Below, piece by piece: positions 22,452-29,913 of a DNA stretch of 49,350 nucleotides. A program made the translations under genes and the position numbers. The stretch spans positions 1 through 49,350 of the forward strand of contig JADLFM010000207.1 in NCBI GenBank assembly GCA_020845495.1, in the 5' to 3' direction. The notes below the pieces were generated by a model. It worked only from the letters and a program-made list of their open reading frames with translations, did no database searches and was not told the origin of the DNA. Source of the DNA: Chloroflexota bacterium. GTDB taxonomy: Bacteria; Chloroflexota; UBA6077; JACCZL01. Each line of letters starts with the position of its first letter. Position 1 is the first letter of the stretch.

Positions 22452-23972
22452 TCAGCGGATGAACTTCGAGCCGAAGACGTTGGTGATTCCCTGCGGCGCA
22501 GGCAGCGCGGCCAGCGCTGCGAAGGTCGAAATGGCGCCGTCGAGCGAGAGCTCGTTGGTCACGCCGGTGAACGTTGGGGTTCCGCCGAGGAAGTCGATCG
22601 TGCCTCCGCGCAAGACCGAGGCCGCAGTTGTGACCGTGTCGAACGTGATGCCGTTGACCACCCAGTACGACGGGCCCTGCACCAGTACGCCCGTCCCGCA
22701 GTTCTGAATTCGCAGGACGCCGTTCGAGCCGAGCGAAGTGGATGAAATGGAAGATCCGACTGCTCCTGTCGACCAGCCGATTCCGCCTCCGGTACATGTG
22801 ATCCAGAGTGATGCCGCGAAGGCCCTCAGCGAGTTCCCGTTGAGCGAGACAGCGCCGACAGTCGTGCCGCCTCCTTCGACGACAACGCTCGACAGCGATG
22901 GCCCAGACCAGTCGGTTGATACGATGCCTCCATTTGAAGTCGCGGTGACGAAGGAGCTCGTGACTGATCCAGTTGGATTCGACACTCCACCAAACGATGT
23001 GAAGTTGAGCGCTGCGCTGCTCGAGACGGACTGAACGATCGAGCGCGTGAATGAAGCCCTTCCCCCAACGACTTGCATCGTGAAGCTGTTGGATGAGTGA
23101 TTGGTGATCTTCACGTTGGTGAAGGTGATGTTCGGAGCCTCAACAACTGCCTGCATCACGCCCGTCTGTCCCGCGCCTCTGGTGATGTGAATGTTTGAGA
23201 ACGACGCGGTTCCAGGGCCGATGAGGTTTGCGATCCGAGCCGAGGTGGTCCCGCCATTGAAGACCACACCAGGCTCCACGATTGAGTAGGCGATGCCGGT
23301 GCCTGGCGCAATGATGTTGCTGATCGTGAAGCTCGTGGAGGTGTTCGATGTGATCGGGTGCGTCTGCCCCGAAAGGGCGCCGGAAGCGAAGGTCACCATG
23401 CGCCCGCGTAGATCGTTTGTCGTCCACGTCTGCGCGGAGTCGGTCACCGAGCACGGGCCCGATTGAGTCCCGCCAGTTGAACCAGTGGTCGTGCCAGAGG
23501 CAGACCCGCTGGCAAGCGTTGATGCGACGAGCGTCCCAACGACCGAAAGCGTGGCGCCGCGAGCGAGGAGAAGCCGGGGCTGGAAGTCGAATGGAGCCGC
23601 GTACGTCCCGGTGGCGATGTTGATCGTGATGGCGAATGCCGTCGCGTTCGGCAGCTTGTTGATGACGCCTGCGAGCGTGGCGCATGCACCTGTCCCGGAG
23701 GAGACGCACGGGCCAGAGTCGTTCCCGGTCGGGTCGACGTACAACGTGAGGTTCTCCCGAGCCTCGGTGAGCACATCGAACCCTGCATCGCTCGAGTTCG
23801 ACAGCACCGTGAGGCTTTCGGCACGGACCCCGCCATCCACGAAGGTCTTCAGGCCCCCCAAGCTCTGAGTGGTGGTGTTCACCACGCCGCGCTTCGATGG
23901 CGTGGCATCCGGGATCGGGGAAGGCGTCGGAGCGGCAACGAGGATGGCCAGCAGGCCTGCGAGCGTGTGCAT
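22452..23972 (-). CDS. Beta-helix protein with possible signal sequence
   Basis: This 506-residue protein starts MHTLAGLLAILVAAPTPSP, a hydrophobic stretch resembling a signal sequence, although it lacks the usual basic residues. The following region is rich in Ser, Thr, Gly and Asn with regularly spaced strands (NITFTNVKITNHSSN, SIVQSVSSSAALNFTSFGG), as in right-handed beta-helix proteins of pectate-lyase or tailspike type. It may be a depolymerase, fibre or exported protein. Its sequence appears less GC-rich than neighbours around 22740-23130, hinting at separate acquisition. No lyase active site can be assigned. Confidence 0.6.
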   Translation of the reverse strand: MHTLAGLLAILVAAPTPSPIPDATPSKRGVVNTTTQSLGGLKTFVDGGVRAESLTVLSNSSDAGFDVLTEARENLTLYVDPTGNDSGPCVSSGTGACATLAGVINKLPNATAFAITINIATGTYAAPFDFQPRLLLARGATLSVVGTLVASTLASGSASGTTTGSTGGTQSGPCSVTDSAQTWTTNDLRGRMVTFASGALSGQTHPITSNTSTSFTISNIIAPGTGIAYSIVEPGVVFNGGTTSARIANLIGPGTASFSNIHITRGAGQTGVMQAVVEAPNITFTNVKITNHSSNSFTMQVVGGRASFTRSIVQSVSSSAALNFTSFGGVSNPTGSVTSSFVTATSNGGIVSTDWSGPSLSSVVVEGGGTTVGAVSLNGNSLRAFAASLWITCTGGGIGWSTGAVGSSISSTSLGSNGVLRIQNCGTGVLVQGPSYWVVNGITFDTVTTAASVLRGGTIDFLGGTPTFTGVTNELSLDGAISTFAALAALPAPQGITNVFGSKFIR

Positions 23973-23999
23973 GCGGGCGAACCTAACCCGCCCGGGCGG

Positions 24000-24533
24000 T
24001 CAGCGGTACGGAGCCACGTTGTCGAAGGTGCGGTAGCCCTGCCCCGTCGAGTACCCACCCGTGGTGCGGAACAGCACCTGCGTGCCGATGAGATCGCACC
24101 GTCCGACCCCAGCGTCGGTCCCGACGAGCCAGATCAACCCGTCGCGCTCCGGGCGCATCCACTCGGGGAGCTCGAACATCACCTCTCCGTTCACTGCGGT
24201 CCCACTCGTGCGGTAGCAGGAACCCTGGAGGTGTTTCAGCCCGAGAGCATCGACCCAGCAGAGGATCTGCGTGTCGTAGACGCCACCCAGGTGCGCCCAG
24301 TTGTTGGCGAACGCCGGCTCTGCCATCGCGGGGAGCGCCTGCAGCGCGCGCAGCGTCCCGTAGGTCGCTTGCCGCACGGAGATGTCCATCTGGGCCTGCC
24401 ACTGCTCAGGCTCCACCAGCCTGGGCAGCACCTCGGCCCCGCTGACACCTTCGGTGAAGACCTGCTTCGTCGCCTCGGCTGCGAGATCGGCCCGACCCTT
24501 CTCGTCGTTGTTCACCACCAGCGGGTTGGGCAT
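24000..24533 (-). CDS. Conserved tail protein of unknown function
   Basis: This 177-residue protein follows the spike gene, a position where small contractile phages often carry a protein of this size and style (WQAQMDISVRQATYGTLRAL). It has a helical first half, and Trp and Gly in the second half (EWMRPERDGLIWLVGTDAGV). It has no signal peptide. It overlaps neither neighbour but lies three bases from the spike stop. Likely baseplate-associated. Confidence 0.55.
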   Translation of the reverse strand: MPNPLVVNNDEKGRADLAAEATKQVFTEGVSGAEVLPRLVEPEQWQAQMDISVRQATYGTLRALQALPAMAEPAFANNWAHLGGVYDTQILCWVDALGLKHLQGSCYRTSGTAVNGEVMFELPEWMRPERDGLIWLVGTDAGVGRCDLIGTQVLFRTTGGYSTGQGYRTFDNVAPYR

Positions 24534-24536
24534 GGG

Positions 24537-25349
24537 TCACTTCACCTTCACGACCTGCGAGAGGTGCTGGGCGCCACCGGCCTTGAAGCTGGCGATGCCC
24601 GAGATGATGGATCCCAGACTGCTGGCGATGAGGCCAAGCTGCGTCACGACGGTGGTGAACCCGGGAGATGCCAGCGCCCCGCCGACGATGGGGATCGCGT
24701 TCGCAGCAGCAGCAGCCGTGAGGCCTGTCGCTGCCACGCCCAGTTGGGTGATCACCTGCGTGACGGTCTGCGTCACCTGATCGAGCATCTCGTCTTCAGC
24801 CTGCCGGTACGTGCTGCCCAGGACAGCCGGCTCCGTGACCGCCGTGTTGGAGTTCCCGCCGATGTGAATCTCGGCGTCCTTCACCACCACCTGCGGACCT
24901 CCGTCCTTGCCGATGGTGAGGTCGCTCTCCGATGCCCCGGTCCATGCCTGCGTGTCATCGTGCAGCCCCACCAGCGCGATGCCATCGGCGAGGTGGAATC
25001 GACGCCCGTCCGTCGCCTGCTCTCCCCCCAACTTCTGCCAGCGGTCCAGCGAGGCCTCTGCGAAGACCACCAGCACCCCGTCGCCCTGCTTCACCGGGAA
25101 GGTGATGCGGAACCCGCCAGAGCCCGGGAAGACCACTGGTAGATTGACGAGCATCGGGAGGCTCTCATCGGCAGGAGTTCCGTCCTCGAGGACGATCCTG
25201 CTCTTGAGGAGCGGCTGCACGTCGACGACCTGCTTCGCGGCGTCGTAGCGCTCCACCCGCCCGGGCAGCACGGTGTGCGTGTCGGACAGGCGCCGCATGA
25301 TCACGGCGTCAAGCACCTGCGCCAGCGATGGGGTGCGCACTGCGCTCAT
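24537..25349 (-). CDS. Baseplate spike protein (Gp138/gpV-like)
   Basis: This 270-residue protein is the membrane-puncturing spike of the baseplate. The N-terminal OB-fold-like domain of Gp138 type is visible in LPGRVERYDAAKQVVDVQPL, LPVVFPGSGGFRITFPVKQGD and ALVGLHDDTQAW. Short beta segments (VVVKDAEIHIGG) follow, typical of the spike shaft, then a hydrophobic helical C-terminus (about 190-270) that is unusual for a spike tip. ATG 25349 overlaps the hub-gene stop. It follows the hub protein, as expected. Confidence 0.75.
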   Translation of the reverse strand: MSAVRTPSLAQVLDAVIMRRLSDTHTVLPGRVERYDAAKQVVDVQPLLKSRIVLEDGTPADESLPMLVNLPVVFPGSGGFRITFPVKQGDGVLVVFAEASLDRWQKLGGEQATDGRRFHLADGIALVGLHDDTQAWTGASESDLTIGKDGGPQVVVKDAEIHIGGNSNTAVTEPAVLGSTYRQAEDEMLDQVTQTVTQVITQLGVAATGLTAAAAANAIPIVGGALASPGFTTVVTQLGLIASSLGSIISGIASFKAGGAQHLSQVVKVK

Positions 25350-26200
25350 TCGGCGACCGCCTCCACATCGGTGTACCAGTCGTTCCCGAAGGTGTCCCCG
25401 CTGTGGGTTACCTTCTTCGCCACGAAGGTGCCGCTCCTGCTGGCGCTCTCGAGCTTGAAGCGCTGCCCCGGCCGCAGCCTGGGCTGCAGCAGGCTGCGGC
25501 ACTTGAGCACTGGAGGCTCACCCTTCGCGCCAGGCGAGCCCATCTCGGGGACGCCCACCAGCCCGGTGCTCGGCGAGAACAGCGGGGCGAGTTCCCCGAG
25601 TACCTCACCGGGCCCGAGCAGTTCGATGCGACCGTCCTGCACGCTCCAGGACCAGCCGGCCGGTTCCAGCAGGCGGGTGAGCTCGGTCGACGCCTTGGCG
25701 TGCTGCACGTAGCCAGACGAGAACTCGCCGGCCAGTTGCTGGGCCTTCTGGAGTGCGTTGCCCGGGTCCATCTGCAGCGACCGGATGGTCTTCCCAACGA
25801 TGTCCTTCACGGCAGTGCCCGGGCGGAAGCTCCCGCTCACGCGCGCGTGCTCGAGCGCACGCTCTCCATCGCCAGCCTCGAGCTTCGTCACCCAGTCGAC
25901 GCCCTGCTTGAGGTGGTTCACCGTGCGCACGTCTGCAGAGGCGATCTGCGCCACGTCATCGCCGTACCCGGCCTGCAGGACGATCCGCACGCCCTTCTCG
26001 TCGCACTTCGAGCGCGATCCAGACGAGAGGTTGAAGATCGAGATCTCGACCTGGTTGGGCTCCGGCTTGTCGTCCTTCGTCACCTTGAAGGTGACGCGCA
26101 GGCCGTCGATCTTCAGCGCGTCTGGGATGAGCAGGACGTAGTTGTCCGGAGGCGGCTTGCCGACGAGCACCACGCAGCGCCGATCGAACAGCTGCGTCAC
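25346..26200 (-). CDS. Baseplate hub protein (gpD/gp27-like)
   Basis: This 284-residue protein is a probable tail hub, linking tube and spike. It opens with beta strands and the pattern PNQVEISIFNLSSGSRSK...VRIVLQAGYGDDVAQIASADVRTVNH, typical of gpD/gp27-like hub proteins of small contractile phages. The later LQPRLRPGQRFKLESASRSG fits the last domain. Its start overlaps the plug gene and its stop overlaps the spike ATG, so three baseplate genes are coupled. Confidence 0.75.
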   Translation of the reverse strand: MTQLFDRRCVVLVGKPPPDNYVLLIPDALKIDGLRVTFKVTKDDKPEPNQVEISIFNLSSGSRSKCDEKGVRIVLQAGYGDDVAQIASADVRTVNHLKQGVDWVTKLEAGDGERALEHARVSGSFRPGTAVKDIVGKTIRSLQMDPGNALQKAQQLAGEFSSGYVQHAKASTELTRLLEPAGWSWSVQDGRIELLGPGEVLGELAPLFSPSTGLVGVPEMGSPGAKGEPPVLKCRSLLQPRLRPGQRFKLESASRSGTFVAKKVTHSGDTFGNDWYTDVEAVAE

Positions 26201-26526
26201 GCGATCTCCTCCTGCGAGAGGTAGAAGAGAGCCACACGACGCCCGAGATCTTCGAAGTCAGCCTCGGTCTGCGTGCCGCTGGTGTCGACCGCGATGATGT
26301 CCCCGGGCGGGGTGGCTGCGAGGCCCCGGTAGCGGGAGAGCAGGGGGACGTCGAGCACGACGCGGATGCCGGTGACGATGGCGACGCCCTCTCCGTCGAG
26401 CACGTCCATGGACCACTGGCTGACGCGATCGTTCCAGCGGAAGAGGAGCCCGAACGTCGTCCCGTCGAGCTCGGTGGAGAACTGGAACTGCGCGCCTTCC
26501 TGGTTGATCGGAAGCTGGAGGATCAC
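26197..26526 (-). CDS. Baseplate plug-like protein
   Basis: This 109-residue protein resembles the small baseplate plug proteins of minimal contractile phages such as Pam3. The fold is suggested by GTTFGLLFRWNDRVSQWSMD, IVTGIRVVLDVPLLSRYRG and GDIIAVDTSGTQTEADFEDLG. Its partners are the Dit-like protein upstream and the hub downstream, both overlapping by ATGA. The plug is thought to sit inside the tube and hold the hub until contraction. Confidence 0.7.
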   Translation of the reverse strand: MILQLPINQEGAQFQFSTELDGTTFGLLFRWNDRVSQWSMDVLDGEGVAIVTGIRVVLDVPLLSRYRGLAATPPGDIIAVDTSGTQTEADFEDLGRRVALFYLSQEEIA

Positions 26527-27143
26527 GGGGCCACCCCACTCCCCGGCGTCGTCGCGCCGGTCCAGTCGGTGAACTTCTTGAGCAGACTGCGCTGCTCCTC
26601 GGGCTTCGGTGTTCCCGGCTTCTTCGTCTGGTCGGTCTTCGTCACGGGCTTGCGCGGGTTGGCCTGCGGCTTCTGCACGCGGTCGAGGCGCGCGAGTTCG
26701 CTCTTCACGAAGCGCACCGACTCCATCACGAGGCTGAAGCGGATGGCGTCAGCCGTCTTCGCGTCGCGAGGAACCTCAAGCGAGACGACGACCATGTTGG
26801 AGTAGGTGCGGAAGGCGGTCTTCAGGGTGACGGCTCGGCGAGCCGACTTCAGCGCTCGCAGCTTCCCGAACTGCTCCTGCGCGTAGCCGGGGACTCCCGG
26901 AGCGCCTGGTCGGCCTTCCACCTCGCTCAGGCCGCGAGCAGCGCGCTCCTCTGGGCCCAAGGGGGTGTTCGTCAGGAGCCCATCAAGCTGAACGCGCTCG
27001 GGCTGCTCCCGTGCATGGTCGACCGGGCTTGCGCCCTCTTCGATGGGGTGGCGGGTGAGCTCGACCACCGAGGTGTGGCGCTCGGAGATGGAGCAGTCGA
27101 TGGTGATCGAGTCGTCGATGACGACGCGCGTCGGTGCGGCCAT
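26523..27143 (-). CDS. Dit-like tail/baseplate protein
   Basis: This 206-residue protein begins with a beta-rich Dit-like N-terminal domain (RVVIDDSITIDCSISERHTS then VELTRHPIEEG). In small myoviruses this forms the ring connecting tape measure, tube and hub. The C-terminal third is a basic, Pro/Lys-rich tail (KPQANPRKPVTKTDQTKKPG), possibly contacting DNA or the tape-measure end. It lies directly after the tape-measure gene and before the plug gene, the order found in Pam3-like baseplates. Confidence 0.7.
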   Translation of the reverse strand: MAAPTRVVIDDSITIDCSISERHTSVVELTRHPIEEGASPVDHAREQPERVQLDGLLTNTPLGPEERAARGLSEVEGRPGAPGVPGYAQEQFGKLRALKSARRAVTLKTAFRTYSNMVVVSLEVPRDAKTADAIRFSLVMESVRFVKSELARLDRVQKPQANPRKPVTKTDQTKKPGTPKPEEQRSLLKKFTDWTGATTPGSGVAP

Positions 27144-27146
27144 GGC

Positions 27147-28772
27147 TTAGCTCCCAGGCGCAGCCGGGGCGACCGCGCGCATCTTCGTGTCCCACCAGTC
27201 GTCCAGCGTGTCGCGGGTAGCGCTGGCGACCTCCTGGGCGTTCTGCCCGGGAGCAGCCTGCACCACGAAGTTCCCATTGAACGACGGAGCGTTGACGATC
27301 GGAGCCTTCCCGGGGGCCGATGCCGAGGCGCTTGCGGCCGGCGATGAGCCTCCCCCGAAGTAGCCCGAGACGCCTTCGGCCACAGCCCCGCCGACCGTCA
27401 CCTCGCCCGAGAAGAGGCGCCCCAGCACAGGGAAGTCGCGCACGAAGCCCTTCACGGCGTTAGGCAGCGTCTCCGAGAAGAACCGGACGATCATCGCCTT
27501 CCACTCGGCGATGGCCGCTGGGAAGCGCGCCCCGATGTCGGTCAGCAGCCAGATGACGGCCTTCAGGGCGGTCATGAACCACCCATCGCCCGCATCGTTC
27601 GCCAGCCACTCGTCGAGGAACTTGGTCCACTTCGGACCGATGTCGCCGATCAGCGAGTCGCCCCCCTGCAGGAACACGTAGACGTCTTCGGCTGCGAGAG
27701 CGAGGAGCGTCAGCAGGGCCGTGAGGAGGATCACTGGCGCAGCAGCTGCGAGCCAGGCGGCTGCTGCCTTCAGCCCGGTCGCGACCATCACGGCCCCGTA
27801 GGCGATGGCCGCAGCCGAGTTCAGCGCGAAGGCCACCAGTTGCTCGAGCAACAAGGCGTTGAGCAGGACGAACTTCGCGACGACGAAGCTGCCGATGACG
27901 ATGGCCAGCAGCTTCCAGTTGTCGACGAGGAACTCCACGGCCTTCACCAGCGCCCTGATGACGACGAGCAGAGCCCGGCCTGCGGCGATGAGAGCCTGGG
28001 TGAATTGCAAGATGCGGGACCGCAGCATCTCGCGGTTGGCGCGCACCCACTCGAGCATCTCCTCCACGACCGGGGAGAGCGCGTCGATGAGTGGCGCTCC
28101 GAGATCGCGCTTGAGCGAGTCGACGATGCCTCGCAGGCGATCGAGGTTGTCGTTGAACTCGGCTGCCGAAGAAACAGCGTCGCCCCCCATCACGATGCCG
28201 AGCTCACGCGCTTCCGTGCGCATTCGCTGGATGCCATCGGCGCCCTCGTTCAGGAGGGGCAGCAGTTGGATGCCGGCCCGGCCGAACACGTCGAGGGCCT
28301 TGGCGGTCCGCTCGGTGGGGTTGGGGATCGCAGCGACAGCCGAGGCGAGGTCGGTGAAGACGGCGTCGGTCGACCGGAGCTTGCCTTCAGCGTCGGTCAC
28401 CTTCACGCCCAGGCGTGAGAAGCCCGACATGGCCTCCTTGGAGCCCTTCGCGGCCTCCCCCATCGTCATCGAGAGGCGCGTGAGCGCCATGTTCATCGTC
28501 TCGGATGATGCCCCAGAGAGGCCAGCCGCGTACCCGAGCTCCTGCAGGGCCTCCACCGAAGCGCCGGTGCGCACAGCGGCGTCCGACAGGTTGTCGGCGA
28601 ACTCGGCCGTCTGCAGCACCGACTCGGCGACCGTCTCCGCGACCTTCTGGAAGGCCGAGACGAGCAGCTGCGCGGCCTTCTCGAGCGCATCGGTCGCTAC
28701 CTGCGCCTGGGCGAAGCCAGCCGCATCCCAGTCGAGACCGAGCGCAACGAAGAGTTCGCGGAGAGATTCCAT
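27147..28772 (-). CDS. Tape measure protein
   Basis: This 541-residue protein sets tail length and is ejected ahead of DNA. It has a long helical N-terminal half (for example LEKAAQLLVSAFQKVAETVA and a typical AAGLSGASSETMNMALTRLS region). A central hydrophobic stretch at about residues 275-355 has several membrane-like helices (LLAIVIGSFVVAKFVLLNAL, APVILLTALLTLLALAAEDV), and the tail is Gly/Ser/Pro-rich. It is short for a tape measure, implying a short tail. It follows the frameshifted tail-chaperone genes. Confidence 0.85.
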   Translation of the reverse strand: MESLRELFVALGLDWDAAGFAQAQVATDALEKAAQLLVSAFQKVAETVAESVLQTAEFADNLSDAAVRTGASVEALQELGYAAGLSGASSETMNMALTRLSMTMGEAAKGSKEAMSGFSRLGVKVTDAEGKLRSTDAVFTDLASAVAAIPNPTERTAKALDVFGRAGIQLLPLLNEGADGIQRMRTEARELGIVMGGDAVSSAAEFNDNLDRLRGIVDSLKRDLGAPLIDALSPVVEEMLEWVRANREMLRSRILQFTQALIAAGRALLVVIRALVKAVEFLVDNWKLLAIVIGSFVVAKFVLLNALLLEQLVAFALNSAAAIAYGAVMVATGLKAAAAWLAAAAPVILLTALLTLLALAAEDVYVFLQGGDSLIGDIGPKWTKFLDEWLANDAGDGWFMTALKAVIWLLTDIGARFPAAIAEWKAMIVRFFSETLPNAVKGFVRDFPVLGRLFSGEVTVGGAVAEGVSGYFGGGSSPAASASASAPGKAPIVNAPSFNGNFVVQAAPGQNAQEVASATRDTLDDWWDTKMRAVAPAAPGS

Positions 28773-28787
28773 TGCCCGGGCATCCTC

Positions 28788-28940
28788 TCACTTCTTGGCC
28801 ACACGCGCCTCGGCAGTCTGGGCCGCATCGAGCGCGTGGTTCGCGTCGAAGAGGTCCGCCAGCGTCCAGGTGGTTCGGAGTTCGGTCAGCGTGGCCCACC
28901 CCGCATGCACGAGGCGCCACGCCGGCCACTGCTCGTTCAC
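28788..28940 (-). CDS. Tail chaperone frameshift extension (GT-like)
   Basis: This -1 frame reading segment encodes about 50 residues after the chaperone stop (ending AQTAEARVAKK), with LADLFDANHALDAAQTAEAR resembling T extensions of tail chaperones. It can be fused to the upstream chaperone by a -1 slip at GGGCCCC (28961-28955), giving about 196 residues. It could also start independently at the GTG overlapping the chaperone TGA. Placement before the tape measure matches lambda G/GT logic. Confidence 0.6.
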   Translation of the reverse strand: MNEQWPAWRLVHAGWATLTELRTTWTLADLFDANHALDAAQTAEARVAKK

Positions 28941-29377
28941 GCGCTCGGAGGCGTGGGGCCCTCGAGCTTCTTGCTTGCGGCGAGCTTGCCGAGGGCGGCC
29001 TTCACCTCGCCGAAAAAATCGCCGTAGTTCACCTCCACGGCGAAGGCGACGATCTTGAAGACCGTCAGCAGCTTCCCCTGGAACTCCGTGTCGAACGTGC
29101 CGATGCCGACGATCTGCTTCCCGTCATGAAGCGTCAGCCGGCAGGTTCCGAGGAGCCGCTTCATGAGGGCCGTCACCTCGGCCGGGGGAGTCGTCATCAG
29201 CGCCTGGCTGACGCCGGTCCCGATGGCCTGCAGATCTCCCTTCGCAGCAGCCATGATGCCGGTCAGGGCCGGTCCGACGAGGCGCGTCAACTGGTGCAGG
29301 CCTTCGAGGCCCTGCCATGCGGGGAGCGGGGAAAGCTCAACGGTGTACCCGTCGATGATGCGCTTCTGCGGTTCCAT
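28937..29377 (-). CDS. Tail assembly chaperone (G-like)
   Basis: This 146-residue, mostly helical protein contains YTVELSPLPAWQGLEGLHQL and LLGTCRLTLHDGKQI. It occupies the standard slot between tube and tape-measure genes. Such proteins coat the tape measure during tube polymerisation. Near its 3' end, codons GAG GGC CCC contain the heptamer GGGCCCC in the X XXY YYZ phase required for -1 frameshifting, ahead of an open -1 frame. ATG 29377 lies after AGGAAGGGACCC. Confidence 0.75.
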   Translation of the reverse strand: MEPQKRIIDGYTVELSPLPAWQGLEGLHQLTRLVGPALTGIMAAAKGDLQAIGTGVSQALMTTPPAEVTALMKRLLGTCRLTLHDGKQIVGIGTFDTEFQGKLLTVFKIVAFAVEVNYGDFFGEVKAALGKLAASKKLEGPTPPSA

Positions 29378-29388
29378 GTGGGTCCCTT

Positions 29389-29424
29389 CCTGAAGAAGAA
29401 CGGGCCCGGCCGAAGCCGAGCCCG
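29389..29424 (-). terminator. Hairpin terminator after the tail tube gene
   Basis: On the minus strand, CGGGCTCGGC (29424-29415) pairs with GCCGGGCCCG (29410-29401) with one G-T wobble around a TTCG tetraloop, followed by TTCTTCTT. It lies between the tube gene and the chaperone gene. Incomplete termination here would lower downstream expression relative to tube and sheath. Confidence 0.7.
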
Positions 29425-29461
29425 CTGCACCCTACCGCAGTCGGCCGTCAGGCGAAGCCGA

Positions 29462-29881
29462 TCAGGCAGCCCCGCCGACAAGGCCGTCGAGCTTCGGCAC
29501 CACGATGGTCCACTCCCGGGCCTCGAGCTCCTTGCCGAAGGACACGTCGGCCGGCTTCAGCACGTAGGCCTCGTCGCCACCCATGACGGTGTTGCCGAGC
29601 CCGTCAGCGATGCGCGTGGCCCCGGCCGGGATGCCCGTCAGGTAGTCGCGGTTGTGCAGTGCGCTGAGGATGTCGTTCGCCGGGCTGGTCTGCATCAGCG
29701 TGACGACGATCTTCCCGGCGCGGTTGTGGTTGCGCGCGCGGGCGACCTCCCCATCGGAGCCAGTGAGGAGCGTCCAGGTGTCCTCGTCGCGGGAGACCTG
29801 GATGAAGGTGCCATCCATGAAGCCGCCGATGATGTTGCCACCGACGACGAGAGAGACCTGAGCGGGATCGTACGTTTCCAA
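29462..29881 (-). CDS. Tail tube protein, DUF3277-like
   Basis: This 139-residue protein matches the pattern of DUF3277 tail tube proteins of small contractile phages: YDPAQVSLVVGGNIIGGFMD, VARARNHNRAGKIVVTLMQT and a C-terminal EWTIVVPKLDGLVGG. It polymerises into the inner tube through which DNA passes. It directly follows the sheath gene and is followed by a strong hairpin terminator, as suits a highly expressed structural gene. Confidence 0.85.
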   Translation of the reverse strand: METYDPAQVSLVVGGNIIGGFMDGTFIQVSRDEDTWTLLTGSDGEVARARNHNRAGKIVVTLMQTSPANDILSALHNRDYLTGIPAGATRIADGLGNTVMGGDEAYVLKPADVSFGKELEAREWTIVVPKLDGLVGGAA

Positions 29882-29913
29882 GTGTGCCTCCGAGTGGAAG
29901 TGGGCCCGTCAGA

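Noticed and set aside
23985..24000. GC palindrome after the small tail gene as a terminator
   Set aside because: CCGCCCGGGCGG is self-complementary without a proper loop and has no T-tract, and the next gene starts within 30 bases.
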